A stretch of 45,664 bases of DNA from Bacteriovoracaceae bacterium UBA4096 (GTDB lineage: Bacteria; Bdellovibrionota; Bacteriovoracia; Bacteriovoracales; Bacteriovoracaceae), in assembly GCA_002381945.1 (NCBI GenBank), contig DFXY01000048.1, positions 8,014 through 53,677 on the forward strand, written 5' to 3'. Position numbers and translations under genes: made by a program. The notes under the pieces were generated by a model, which saw nothing but the letters and a program-made list of their open reading frames with translations, had not been told where the DNA came from and searched no databases. The stretch's first letter is position 1. Each line of letters begins with the position of its first letter. Positions 9,206 to 16,976 of the stretch are shown here, piece after piece.

Positions 9206-10348
9206 ATGAGCAAACGAGATTATTACGAAGTACTGGGAATCTCAAAAACCGCTTCGAAAGATGAAATAAAAAAGGCCTATCGCAAGCTAGCGATGCAATA
9301 CCATCCTGATAAAAATCCTGGAAATACGGAAGCTGAAGCGAAGTTTAAAGAGGCTTCCCACGCGGCCGATATTTTAATGGATGATCAAAAACGCGCTATG
9401 TATGACCGAGTTGGGCATTCTGCTGAACAAGGTGGAATGGGCGGCGGCGGATTCCAGGGCGGATTTTCCGGAGACTTTGGTGATCTGGGAGATATCTTTG
9501 GAGACATTTTCGGAGATATTCTGGGTGGTCAAAGAGGACGTGGCGGCGGACGTCGCGGTGGAAGATCCCGTGCTCAGGCCGGTGATGATCTTCAAACGGA
9601 ACTCTTCACTACTTTTGAAGAAGCAGCTTTTGGTGTGGAAAAAGAAATCCACATTAATCGTTCAGTTGCTTGTGGTGACTGTCACGGTTCTGGTGCCAAG
9701 AAAGGTTCGGGTCCGGTTACCTGTGATATGTGTCAGGGTCATGGAGAAGTTCGTCGTCAGCAAGGCTTCTTCACCATCGCTCAGCCTTGTCCAAAATGTC
9801 ATGGCTCCGGTCAGATCATTAAAGACGTCTGCGAAACTTGTCACGGCCGTGGTCGGAATAAAAAACGTGAAAAACTTTCCGTTAAAGTTCCTGCCGGTAT
9901 TGATGAAGGCCAGCGTTTAAAACTTACGGGCCAGGGAGATTCTGGTTTGCATGGCGGTCCGGCCGGCGATTTATTTGTGCTGATTCATATTGAGCCACAT
10001 GAATTTTTCAAGCGTGAAGACTACGATGTGAATTGTGATGTGCCGATCAGCTTTTCACAAGCGGCCTTAGGCACAGAAGTTGAAGTGCCTACATTAGGTG
10101 GTCGGGTTTCCATGAAGATTCCTGAAGGTACTCAATCCGGTCAGAAAATGAAGCTGAGAAATAAAGGTATTACTAAACTGGGCGGCTATGGTTTTGGTGA
10201 TCAGATTATTACCATCCATGTCGAAACGCCGACTAAACTTAATAAAGAGCAACGCGAGTTGTTCGCTCGACTCTCTGAGCTAGAGCAAAACTCTTCAAAT
10301 CCTATGACGAAGGGTTTTTTTGACCGAGTACGTGAACTTTTTCAATAA
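9206..10348 (+). CDS. dnaJ: Co-chaperone DnaJ (Hsp40)
   Basis: Stimulates the DnaK ATPase and delivers substrates. It has the J domain (about 1-70, HPD in YHPDKNPGN), a Gly/Phe-rich linker (about 75-125), and four zinc repeats (CGDCHGSG, CDMCQGHG, CPKCHGSG, CETCHGRG) that bind two Zn ions. C-terminal substrate-binding domains I and II complete a type I DnaJ of 380 residues. The ATG at 9206 (MSKRDYYEVLG) is preferred over an in-frame TTG at 9197, since family members begin just before the DYYEVLG motif and AGGA lies upstream. Confidence 0.97.
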   Translation: MSKRDYYEVLGISKTASKDEIKKAYRKLAMQYHPDKNPGNTEAEAKFKEASHAADILMDDQKRAMYDRVGHSAEQGGMGGGGFQGGFSGDFGDLGDIFGDIFGDILGGQRGRGGGRRGGRSRAQAGDDLQTELFTTFEEAAFGVEKEIHINRSVACGDCHGSGAKKGSGPVTCDMCQGHGEVRRQQGFFTIAQPCPKCHGSGQIIKDVCETCHGRGRNKKREKLSVKVPAGIDEGQRLKLTGQGDSGLHGGPAGDLFVLIHIEPHEFFKREDYDVNCDVPISFSQAALGTEVEVPTLGGRVSMKIPEGTQSGQKMKLRNKGITKLGGYGFGDQIITIHVETPTKLNKEQRELFARLSELEQNSSNPMTKGFFDRVRELFQ

Positions 10349-10355
10349 ATTTCTT

Positions 10356-10384
10356 CAGGTCAGGATGGAAAACGTCCTGACCTG
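10356..10384 (+). terminator. Hairpin after dnaJ
   Basis: A perfect 10-bp stem CAGGTCAGGA/TCCTGACCTG (10356-10365 with 10375-10384) with a 9-base loop begins 7 bases after the dnaJ stop. No T tract follows, so it may be a weak or Rho-assisted terminator or a 3'-end stabiliser. Confidence 0.55.
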
Positions 10385-10389
10385 CCTCC

Positions 10390-10418
10390 GTGACAATTAT
10401 ACCCACCAGAGTTAAAAT
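10390..10418 (+). promoter_or_regulatory. Sigma70-type promoter for the lipoprotein gene at 10450
   Basis: GTGACA (10390-10395) and TAAAAT (10413-10418) are spaced by exactly 17 bases, each one mismatch from consensus. Transcription would start near 10425, about 25 bases before the ATG. Confidence 0.65.
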
Positions 10419-10449
10419 CTAAGGCAGTTATTCTTTTCAAAGGTTACTT

Positions 10450-12393
10450 ATGCGAATTCTCCTACTAGTGCTCCTGGCAGTGGCTTCATGTACTCAAATG
10501 AAGACAGTTACCAAGATAGATGAATCACAAATTTCGCCCATCACTCGTCAGAAATTGGATGCGGCCCGAGATCTTATTAAGGCCAGTCAGTACCGGCCGG
10601 CCATTACTAAACTTTCTGAATTAAATGATAATAATCTGACTCCGGTTGAGAAGTCGCTTAAGTACAATTTAAAAGGTGTAACCTTATTCAATATGGGCGA
10701 AGTCGACAAGGCCCTCTTGAATTTTGAAGTCTCTGAAAAATATGCACCTAAAGAGACTCAACTTTACAGCCAGATCCAACTGAACATGGCGAGTGCTCAC
10801 TATAAGCTTAATCAGTTTAATGAATTGAAAGACCGCTTAAGTAAAATTGATAAAAGACAACTAACTGATATAGAAATAAAAAAATATGCTCAGCTTGGAC
10901 TGGCCTATGGGAACAAGGTTCAAAATCATTTAATGATCGTGAGTTCCAGTGTCTACTTGCTGGATCAGGGAAAGACTTTTTCTGATATCCATGCTTCAAG
11001 TCTATATCCTCCTATGAAGGAATCGTTTGCAAAATTAAGCCAGCGTCAGAAGATTGATCTTCTGGAAGACTTCAATGATTCAAACAATCTCGCCATTGCA
11101 GTTCTCGCCCAGATTGAAGCTGATGAGAGATATCTGGCCGGTGACAAAAGTGGTGCTGAAGATGTGGTTCAGTGGTTAAGAGGGGAATATGGAGACAACG
11201 AAGAAGTTCAAAAGTTTGCGAAAGAGTTCCAGCTGCGTCTGGAAAACTCTTCTCGTATCAGCATCTCCGACATAGGTCTGGTTCTTCCTCTTTCAGGAGA
11301 GAAGGCAAGCTTTGGGCAAAAAGCATTAAGTGGAGTTGATACAGGACTTAAAGTTTTAGGTTTAAATGAGAATGTTAAAATTCACACTAAAGATTCCATT
11401 GATTCTCCTGCCCAGGCCGCTCAGGCGGTACTGGAGCTAATCCGGGAAGAAAAAGTATCTTTCATCATTGGAGGCTTGTTTCCGGAGAGTGCTAAGGCCG
11501 AGTATCTGGAGGCCCGCAAGTATGGTGTCCTCTATATTTCCTTGTCACAAATCAATCTTCCGAAAGAAGAAAAAAATCATCACTTAATTGAGGTTCAGGG
11601 TTCCATTGAGTCTCAAGTTGAGGCGTTATTATCAGATGAAATGATTAATAAGTTTGGACCTCGAATCGGGGTAATCTTCCCCGATAATGAAGGAGGAAAG
11701 GCTTACGTAGATGAGATCTGGAGAAAAGCTTCCCAGAAATCATTAAAAGTAACCAGTGTGGCAAGCTTTCCTAAAAATACTCACGATTATCGAGATACCG
11801 CTCAGCTCTTCCTGGGTCTTAAGTATCCACGCGAACGTTCAGAAGAATTAAAAATTCTGGATGACGTTTATTCTTTGGAAAAAACTTCAATTCGAAGAGT
11901 TCAAACGCTTCCACCTGTTCTGGATTTTGATTGGGTCTTTCTTGCAACTTATCCTCATGAGGCGACTCAACTCATACCGACTCTTGGGTATTATGATGCA
12001 AACCGTATAAAAGTCATTGGCGGTCCAAGCTGGGTGTCTAAATCTTTAGTTAAAGAACAGAAGAATTTGGGGACACTTTACTTCGTAGGTGATGATCCCG
12101 AAGATCTTAACCAGGAGATGCTGGCCAAGTTCAGAGAAATTTATGGCAAACCGGCCGGTCTGATTGAAATCTTGGGCCTCGATGCTATGAAGTTAGGGGC
12201 CGAAGCCTTGCATGCCAGCGGAGATGTCAAAGGACGGGATGAATTTGATTCTAAGATTAAGTCCCAAGGTAAACTCAAAGGTCTAAGCACTGAATGGGAA
12301 TACAAAGACGGCGTATGGCTTAAGCACATGAATGCCATGGCCATCACCAGAGGTGAGGTTGTGAAGTTGTTCAAATCAGAAGCTAATCAGTAA
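10450..12393 (+). CDS. Lipoprotein with TPR-like repeats and a periplasmic-binding (type 1) domain, LpoA-like
   Basis: The signal peptide with lipobox (LLAVASC, Cys14 or 15) predicts a lipid-anchored protein on the periplasmic side. Residues about 35-260 are helical TPR-like repeats (ISPITRQKLDAARDLIKASQ and following). Residues about 270-640 form a leucine/branched-amino-acid-binding type fold (IGLVLPLSGEKASFGQKALS, VSFIIGGLFPESAKAEYLEA). This order matches LpoA/LppC-type activators of penicillin-binding protein 1A. Activation of peptidoglycan synthesis is therefore a family-based guess; mreB and nagZ lie within 6 kb. It has its own promoter and ends one base from convergent hpt. Confidence 0.8.
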   Translation: MRILLLVLLAVASCTQMKTVTKIDESQISPITRQKLDAARDLIKASQYRPAITKLSELNDNNLTPVEKSLKYNLKGVTLFNMGEVDKALLNFEVSEKYAPKETQLYSQIQLNMASAHYKLNQFNELKDRLSKIDKRQLTDIEIKKYAQLGLAYGNKVQNHLMIVSSSVYLLDQGKTFSDIHASSLYPPMKESFAKLSQRQKIDLLEDFNDSNNLAIAVLAQIEADERYLAGDKSGAEDVVQWLRGEYGDNEEVQKFAKEFQLRLENSSRISISDIGLVLPLSGEKASFGQKALSGVDTGLKVLGLNENVKIHTKDSIDSPAQAAQAVLELIREEKVSFIIGGLFPESAKAEYLEARKYGVLYISLSQINLPKEEKNHHLIEVQGSIESQVEALLSDEMINKFGPRIGVIFPDNEGGKAYVDEIWRKASQKSLKVTSVASFPKNTHDYRDTAQLFLGLKYPRERSEELKILDDVYSLEKTSIRRVQTLPPVLDFDWVFLATYPHEATQLIPTLGYYDANRIKVIGGPSWVSKSLVKEQKNLGTLYFVGDDPEDLNQEMLAKFREIYGKPAGLIEILGLDAMKLGAEALHASGDVKGRDEFDSKIKSQGKLKGLSTEWEYKDGVWLKHMNAMAITRGEVVKLFKSEANQ

Positions 12394-12960
12394 TTAGTTT
12401 GGATATTTTAAATAATATAGCTGCTCAAAGTTACGGCCGAAGTCTTCCAGATCCAGGCCGTAGCCCACAATGAACTGATCTTCGATCTTTTTACCAGTTA
12501 GATCAGGCTGAATATTCACGGTTCTTTTATATGGTTTATCAAATAAGGTAATTACCTCAAGAGACCGGGGTGAACTGAGCAAAATTCTTTTCTTAAGAAA
12601 ACTTAAGGCCCGTCCGGTATCCACGATTTCTTCCACGATCACAACATTGCGGTCCATTAAGTTAGTTGAAATGTCTTTGCTGATGGTAATGGTTCCGTGA
12701 TTTTCTTTGCTGCGACCTACGGCCTGAAGCTTCACAAAATCCACGTAAACCTTAACGCCCTTGATCTCTCTGACCAGATCGGCAAGAAAGACCATGCTGC
12801 CTTTAAGCACACCAATTAAAACCAGATCCTGACCTTGATATTTTTGAGAAAGAGTATTCCCCAATGTCTCCACAATGCCTTTGATCTCTTTGGAATCGAT
12901 ATACTTCACAAACTGAGAAGAGACGAATGTAGAGGGAAACTTATTTTTTTCATCGGCCAT
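12394..12960 (-). CDS. hpt: Hypoxanthine phosphoribosyltransferase
   Basis: Purine salvage: converts hypoxanthine (and often guanine) plus PRPP to IMP/GMP. It is 188 residues long, with the PRPP-binding loop VVIVEEIVDTGRA (106-118), the early LIGVLKGSMVFLADL segment that carries the PPi-binding Lys-Gly dipeptide, and the C-terminal FIVGYGLDLEDFGRN segment. The loop reads EEIVDTG where EDIIDTG is usual. AAGGAT precedes the ATG. It is convergent with the lipoprotein gene and divergent from mreB. Confidence 0.94.
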   Translation of the reverse strand: MADEKNKFPSTFVSSQFVKYIDSKEIKGIVETLGNTLSQKYQGQDLVLIGVLKGSMVFLADLVREIKGVKVYVDFVKLQAVGRSKENHGTITISKDISTNLMDRNVVIVEEIVDTGRALSFLKKRILLSSPRSLEVITLFDKPYKRTVNIQPDLTGKKIEDQFIVGYGLDLEDFGRNFEQLYYLKYPN

Positions 12961-12983
12961 ACTTGATCCTTAGTTAGTAAGAC

Positions 12984-13012
12984 ATCTTACCGTTTGAAAA
13001 CGTCAGGTGCAA
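12984..13012 (-). promoter_or_regulatory. Candidate promoter for hpt
   Basis: On the minus strand TTGCAC (13012-13007), 17 bases, then TAAGAT (12989-12984), about 24 bases upstream of the ATG. The -35 is a weak match. Confidence 0.4.
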
Positions 13013-13062
13013 TTCTTACATAGCTGATGGTTTTGATCGGAAAAAGAAACTTGTTTAAATTC

Positions 13063-13091
13063 TTGTCCATAACAGGGCTAAGTGATAAATT
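13063..13091 (+). promoter_or_regulatory. Candidate promoter for mreB operon
   Basis: TTGTCC (13063-13068), 17 bases, then TAAATT (13086-13091). Transcription would begin near 13098, giving a leader of about 90 bases before the mreB ATG. Match quality is moderate. Confidence 0.35.
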
Positions 13092-13187
13092 TTTTAGATA
13101 CTGCCTCTGGCGCTTATTATTAGATTTCTTGCTGGAAGCAGGCCCGTATCACCTTGGAAAAAGTACAGCTGTTGTTAAAGGATATAT

Positions 13188-14225
13188 ATGTTTAAAAAAA
13201 TGCTTGATTGGTTCTCAAATGACCTGGCCATCGATTTAGGTACTGCCAATACTCTGGTATACGCGAAAGATCGAGGCATCATCGTTAATGAACCGTCCGT
13301 TGTGGCCGTTCATCAAGGATTTAGAGGTGAACAAAAAGTCCTCGCCGTTGGAAGAGAAGCCAAAGAAATGCTTGGCCGTACTCCTGGTTCCATCAAGGCC
13401 ATTCGTCCTATGAAAGACGGGGTAATTGCAGATTTTGAAGTCACTCAAGCAATGCTTAAGTATTTTATTCAGAAATCACTTAATGGTTCTAAATTAATTA
13501 AACCGAGAATTATTATCTGTATTCCTTTTGGGATCACTCAAGTTGAAAAACGTGCTGTTAAAGAATCAGCAGAACAAGCTGGTGCTCGAGAAGTTTATCT
13601 GATCGAAGAACCAATGGCCGCTGCTATTGGAGCAGGACTCCCTATCACTGATCCATCGGGTAACATGATTGTTGATATTGGCGGTGGGACAACTGAAGTG
13701 GCCGTGATCTCTCTCGGCGGTATCGTTTATTCTAAATCAGTGCGTGTTGCTGGTGATAAATTTGATGAGGCCATTGTCTCATACATTAAGAAAAAATATT
13801 CTCTTCTGATTGGTGAAAGAACCGCTGAGATGATTAAAATTTCAATCGGCAACGCTTATCCGTTTGATGACGAAGTGAAAACTTATGAAGTTAAAGGTCG
13901 TGACTTGATTGCAGGGGCGCCTAAGACCATTGAAGTCACTTCTGATGAAATTCGTGAAGCCCTGGCCGATCCTATTTCAGAAGTTGTTGAAGCGATTAAA
14001 ATTTCACTTGAAAAAACTCCTCCTGAATTGGCAGCTGATATTGTTGATAACGGTATCATCCTTGCCGGTGGTGGTTCATTACTGGCGAATCTGGATATTT
14101 TGATCAAAGAAAAAACAGGTCTACCGGTGTCTTTGGCGGAAGATCCACTCACTTGTGTTGTACGTGGATGTGGCATGGCCCTCGAATCAATTTCGCTTCT
14201 TCGTCAGGTGACGACACTAAGCTAA
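13188..14225 (+). CDS. mreB: Rod-shape determining actin-like protein MreB
   Basis: Bacterial actin that organises the elongasome on the inner face of the cytoplasmic membrane. It is full length at 345 residues. The N-terminal FKKMLDWF is the amphipathic membrane-binding stretch, followed by LAIDLGTANTLVYAKDRGIV-type phosphate-1 and NMIVDIGGGTTEVAVISLGG phosphate-2 motifs, and the adenosine motif NGIILAGGGSLL. AAAGGA is well placed before the ATG. It heads a packed operon: the PilZ gene starts one base after the stop. The usual mreC/mreD genes do not follow. Confidence 0.97.
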   Translation: MFKKMLDWFSNDLAIDLGTANTLVYAKDRGIIVNEPSVVAVHQGFRGEQKVLAVGREAKEMLGRTPGSIKAIRPMKDGVIADFEVTQAMLKYFIQKSLNGSKLIKPRIIICIPFGITQVEKRAVKESAEQAGAREVYLIEEPMAAAIGAGLPITDPSGNMIVDIGGGTTEVAVISLGGIVYSKSVRVAGDKFDEAIVSYIKKKYSLLIGERTAEMIKISIGNAYPFDDEVKTYEVKGRDLIAGAPKTIEVTSDEIREALADPISEVVEAIKISLEKTPPELAADIVDNGIILAGGGSLLANLDILIKEKTGLPVSLAEDPLTCVVRGCGMALESISLLRQVTTLS

Positions 14226-14226
14226 T

Positions 14227-15042
14227 ATGTCACAAACCTTTTTCAGCAAACAAGATCCTTCTGAAAAGCTTAGCAGATTATCTCTGCTAGGCTCTTCTCG
14301 AGGAGTTGTTACTCTCTGGATTAAGGGCAAAAAAGACAAACATAATTATACTGTTTTTAAGTTTGATAAAGACCGCATGGAAATTGTTCTGGATGCTAAG
14401 GACAGAATTTTTACTCCTGGTCAGACAGTTCTATGCACCTTTGAGCTGCGCGGAATGAACTTCTTTTCAGAAGTTATCTTTCAGGAAAGTATCAGCGGTT
14501 TTAATGTCTTACAGGTTAAATACACGCTGTTTAAATCTGAGAGACGTTCGAGCTATCGTTTGCTGACTTACCCACTTTATGAGGTTTGGGCCGAATTCGA
14601 TTTGGGTGAAGTTTATGAAGGTGGGAAAGTGGTGGATATGAAGTCCCGAACCAATCAAACGGGACTTTTTAAAAACTTTCTTCAATTGCTGGATGACAAA
14701 AATAACGGAGATGAAGGAAACAAGTTCAAAATCCGCGTTCAGGATTTATCCACTACCGGATTGGCCCTGCACATAGGGGAACTTGAAAGAAAATACTTTG
14801 AGAAAAACTTCATCTTTCAGAGAGTGAAAATCAATTTCACTGATGAGTTCATTTTGATTCCTGAAGTTAAAGTAGTTTATGTCGTTGACTACATTTCCAG
14901 CGACAAGAACATCAAGAAATACAAGGTAGGGCTTCATTTCCCAAATCTTCCGGCCGCCACTGATGATTTGATTGGTAAAAAAATCAACCGCCTTCTTAGA
15001 GAAAATGATTTCAACAAAGATTTTGAGAATTTCATCAAGTGA
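14227..15042 (+). CDS. PilZ-domain protein (predicted c-di-GMP receptor)
   Basis: A 271-residue protein with the two signature elements of the c-di-GMP-binding PilZ domain: RxxxR at 107-111 (ERRSSYRLL) and DLSTTG at 173-178 (consensus [D/N]xSxxG). About 60 residues, partly Lys/Asn/Asp-rich, separate them, longer than the usual gap. Residues 1-100 look like a YcgR-type N-terminal beta domain. The ATG follows the mreB stop by one base and its own stop overlaps the next GTG, so it is translated with mreB. This suggests c-di-GMP input to cell shape or growth. No enzyme motif is seen. Confidence 0.83.
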   Translation: MSQTFFSKQDPSEKLSRLSLLGSSRGVVTLWIKGKKDKHNYTVFKFDKDRMEIVLDAKDRIFTPGQTVLCTFELRGMNFFSEVIFQESISGFNVLQVKYTLFKSERRSSYRLLTYPLYEVWAEFDLGEVYEGGKVVDMKSRTNQTGLFKNFLQLLDDKNNGDEGNKFKIRVQDLSTTGLALHIGELERKYFEKNFIFQRVKINFTDEFILIPEVKVVYVVDYISSDKNIKKYKVGLHFPNLPAATDDLIGKKINRLLRENDFNKDFENFIK

Positions 15043-15794
15043 AAATTCTGATTTCTCTGATTCTCCTGACCAGTTGTTCTTCTTTTAATGGAACTCCCCG
15101 AGAAGGTAAAAGTTCTTACTCCTACGCTGATGCCAGTGGTGGTTACAGATTAGTACGAGAGTCCAAACAGATAGAAAAAAAAATTGTTACCCGTAATCAG
15201 TTAATTGATAGTAAGAGTGGTCAGTCCAAAGTACTGGAAAAGAGCATATTAGTTTCTCAAGTTGGTTCCATCAAATCTAAAAGTGGCCGGCTGCTGACTG
15301 TTAGACCACTGGCTTCCGAGTTCGTGGTGTGGTTAGAAGGAAAAAAATACAGCTCTAAAATGCAGCTTATTACTTCTAATAAAACCATGAGGGTTACTCT
15401 CAATAGTCCGGAGAGCAAATGGCAGGGAAGTAAGGAGATACCTTTTCCAAAAGGAAAGTACTTCTGCTTCTTTAATCAAATACCAGAGTGTCTTTATCAT
15501 AATTACCTTCTGCCTTTGGCGAATAAGAACGAAAACCAGAAATTTAATTTTTTTATAATCTGGGATAGCTATCCATACCTTCAGGATCAGTACAATTATG
15601 TGGGTAAAAACTTATTTGCGGCAGCGACTGTAAAATATGATGGAGAATTTAAAAAACAATTACGATATATTGTAGAAGTAGAAGGACAGATGATTCTTTA
15701 TACTTTTACCAAGTCCTATGATCTGGCGAGAATCGCCTGGATCGCCCAAGGGATAACCATTGTTCCTCCAGGTGAGGAAATTGTTGATGAGTGA
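15039..15794 (+). CDS. Hypothetical lipoprotein
   Basis: A 251-residue protein of unknown family with a lipoprotein signal peptide (MKILISLILLTSCSS, predicted lipidated Cys13). The rest is rich in beta-prone and basic segments (about residues 40-130) and has a Tyr/Asn/Phe-rich middle, like a periplasmic beta domain. The GTG start overlaps the stop of the PilZ gene (GTGA), and its stop overlaps the nagZ GTG in the same way. Its place between mreB/PilZ and nagZ suggests an envelope role, but no function can be read from the sequence. Confidence 0.8.
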   Translation: MKILISLILLTSCSSFNGTPREGKSSYSYADASGGYRLVRESKQIEKKIVTRNQLIDSKSGQSKVLEKSILVSQVGSIKSKSGRLLTVRPLASEFVVWLEGKKYSSKMQLITSNKTMRVTLNSPESKWQGSKEIPFPKGKYFCFFNQIPECLYHNYLLPLANKNENQKFNFFIIWDSYPYLQDQYNYVGKNLFAAATVKYDGEFKKQLRYIVEVEGQMILYTFTKSYDLARIAWIAQGITIVPPGEEIVDE

Positions 15795-16882
15795 GGTTAT
15801 TTTTGAGTTTGGATAATTACGGACAATTGATTATTTCAGGGATTAAGGGGACAGCGCTTCTCCCTGAGGAAATTGAATTCATTAAAAATGAAAAACTCGG
15901 TGGAATTATTTTCTTTGCCCACAATTTTGAAGATCCTGCGCAATTGGCAGAACTGGTTAATTCCATCCAAAAACTTCGAGACGAATATCCTTTATTTATC
16001 TCAGTTGACCAAGAAGGCGGAAGAATCATACGCTTCAAGAAGCATTTCACTCAGTTTCCATCCATGTTGGATCTGGCCCGAATGGATTCACCAAAACTTG
16101 TTTTTGAAGTTCACCAGATTCTGGCAAAAGAGCTTGCGGCGTGTGGAATCAACCTGAGTTATTCACCTTGTTGCGATATCCTGACTAATCCAGAAAATAC
16201 TGTCATTGGCGACCGCGCCTATGGAACAGACGCAGAAACAGTTGAGAAGTATATCAGCGCTGCGATTCGTGGCTTACAAACCAATGGAGTTCTTGCCTGC
16301 GCCAAACATTTCCCCGGTCATGGTGGAACCACTCAGGACTCGCATTATGATCTACCTCTGGTTAAAACCAGCTTGCAGCAGATGCGCCAGAGAGAATTGA
16401 TTCCTTTTGTAAAAGCTTCCAAGTCCCGTGTGGAATTTATGATGATGGCCCATTTAATGGTGGATGCCCTGGATGATAAACTGCCTACCAGCCTCAGTGC
16501 TAAGGCCTATGACTTTTTAAGAAATGAAACGAAATTTACCAAGATTGTTATAACGGATGATATGGAAATGAAAGCAATAGCCGATCGTTTTAGTATTGAA
16601 GAAGCGGCGGTGTTGGCGATGAATGCCGGAACGGATATGCTGTTATACCGTTTTATGGATGATGCTAAGAAGGCCTTAAATGCCATTCGTGAGGCCACTA
16701 AAAAACGGGTTATTAAAAAAGAAGGCCTGCTCGAAAAGTTAGGCCGGGTGGAGCGTTGTAAAAAAGAGTACTTCTCTAATTACCAGCCTATTTACATTCC
16801 TAAAATCAGTGAAGCTTTCAACACTCTGGACGCCAAAAAAATCATGGATCAATATCAGGCCTTTCAGACTGGTAAGGTCTGA
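15791..16882 (+). CDS. nagZ: Glycoside hydrolase family 3 beta-N-acetylhexosaminidase, NagZ-like
   Basis: Removes terminal N-acetylglucosamine from peptidoglycan turnover products. It is a single-domain GH3 protein of 363 residues with SVDQEGGRI (71-79), the NagZ signature KHFPGHGGTTQDSHYDLP (172-189) containing the catalytic His/Asp loop, and the nucleophile Asp in VITDDMEM (256/257). There is no signal peptide, so it is cytoplasmic as in recycling pathways. The GTG start overlaps the upstream stop. An in-frame TTG at 15803 with GTGAG 8 bases upstream is a credible alternative start (MSLDNYGQ). It is the last gene of the mreB-PilZ-lipoprotein run. Confidence 0.92.
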   Translation: MRLFLSLDNYGQLIISGIKGTALLPEEIEFIKNEKLGGIIFFAHNFEDPAQLAELVNSIQKLRDEYPLFISVDQEGGRIIRFKKHFTQFPSMLDLARMDSPKLVFEVHQILAKELAACGINLSYSPCCDILTNPENTVIGDRAYGTDAETVEKYISAAIRGLQTNGVLACAKHFPGHGGTTQDSHYDLPLVKTSLQQMRQRELIPFVKASKSRVEFMMMAHLMVDALDDKLPTSLSAKAYDFLRNETKFTKIVITDDMEMKAIADRFSIEEAAVLAMNAGTDMLLYRFMDDAKKALNAIREATKKRVIKKEGLLEKLGRVERCKKEYFSNYQPIYIPKISEAFNTLDAKKIMDQYQAFQTGKV

Positions 16883-16976
16883 TATAACCGGACAATTTTT
16901 CCCATTTCTTGAAATTTTCAACGCTTAGCAATTCATTGTTATTCTTAAAGTAGTCTCAATTGTGAGTTCGAGGTTT

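Noticed and set aside
13027..13239. Plus-strand ORF of 70 codons before mreB
   Set aside because: No ribosome site, overlaps the mreB start in another frame, and the composition is not protein-like.
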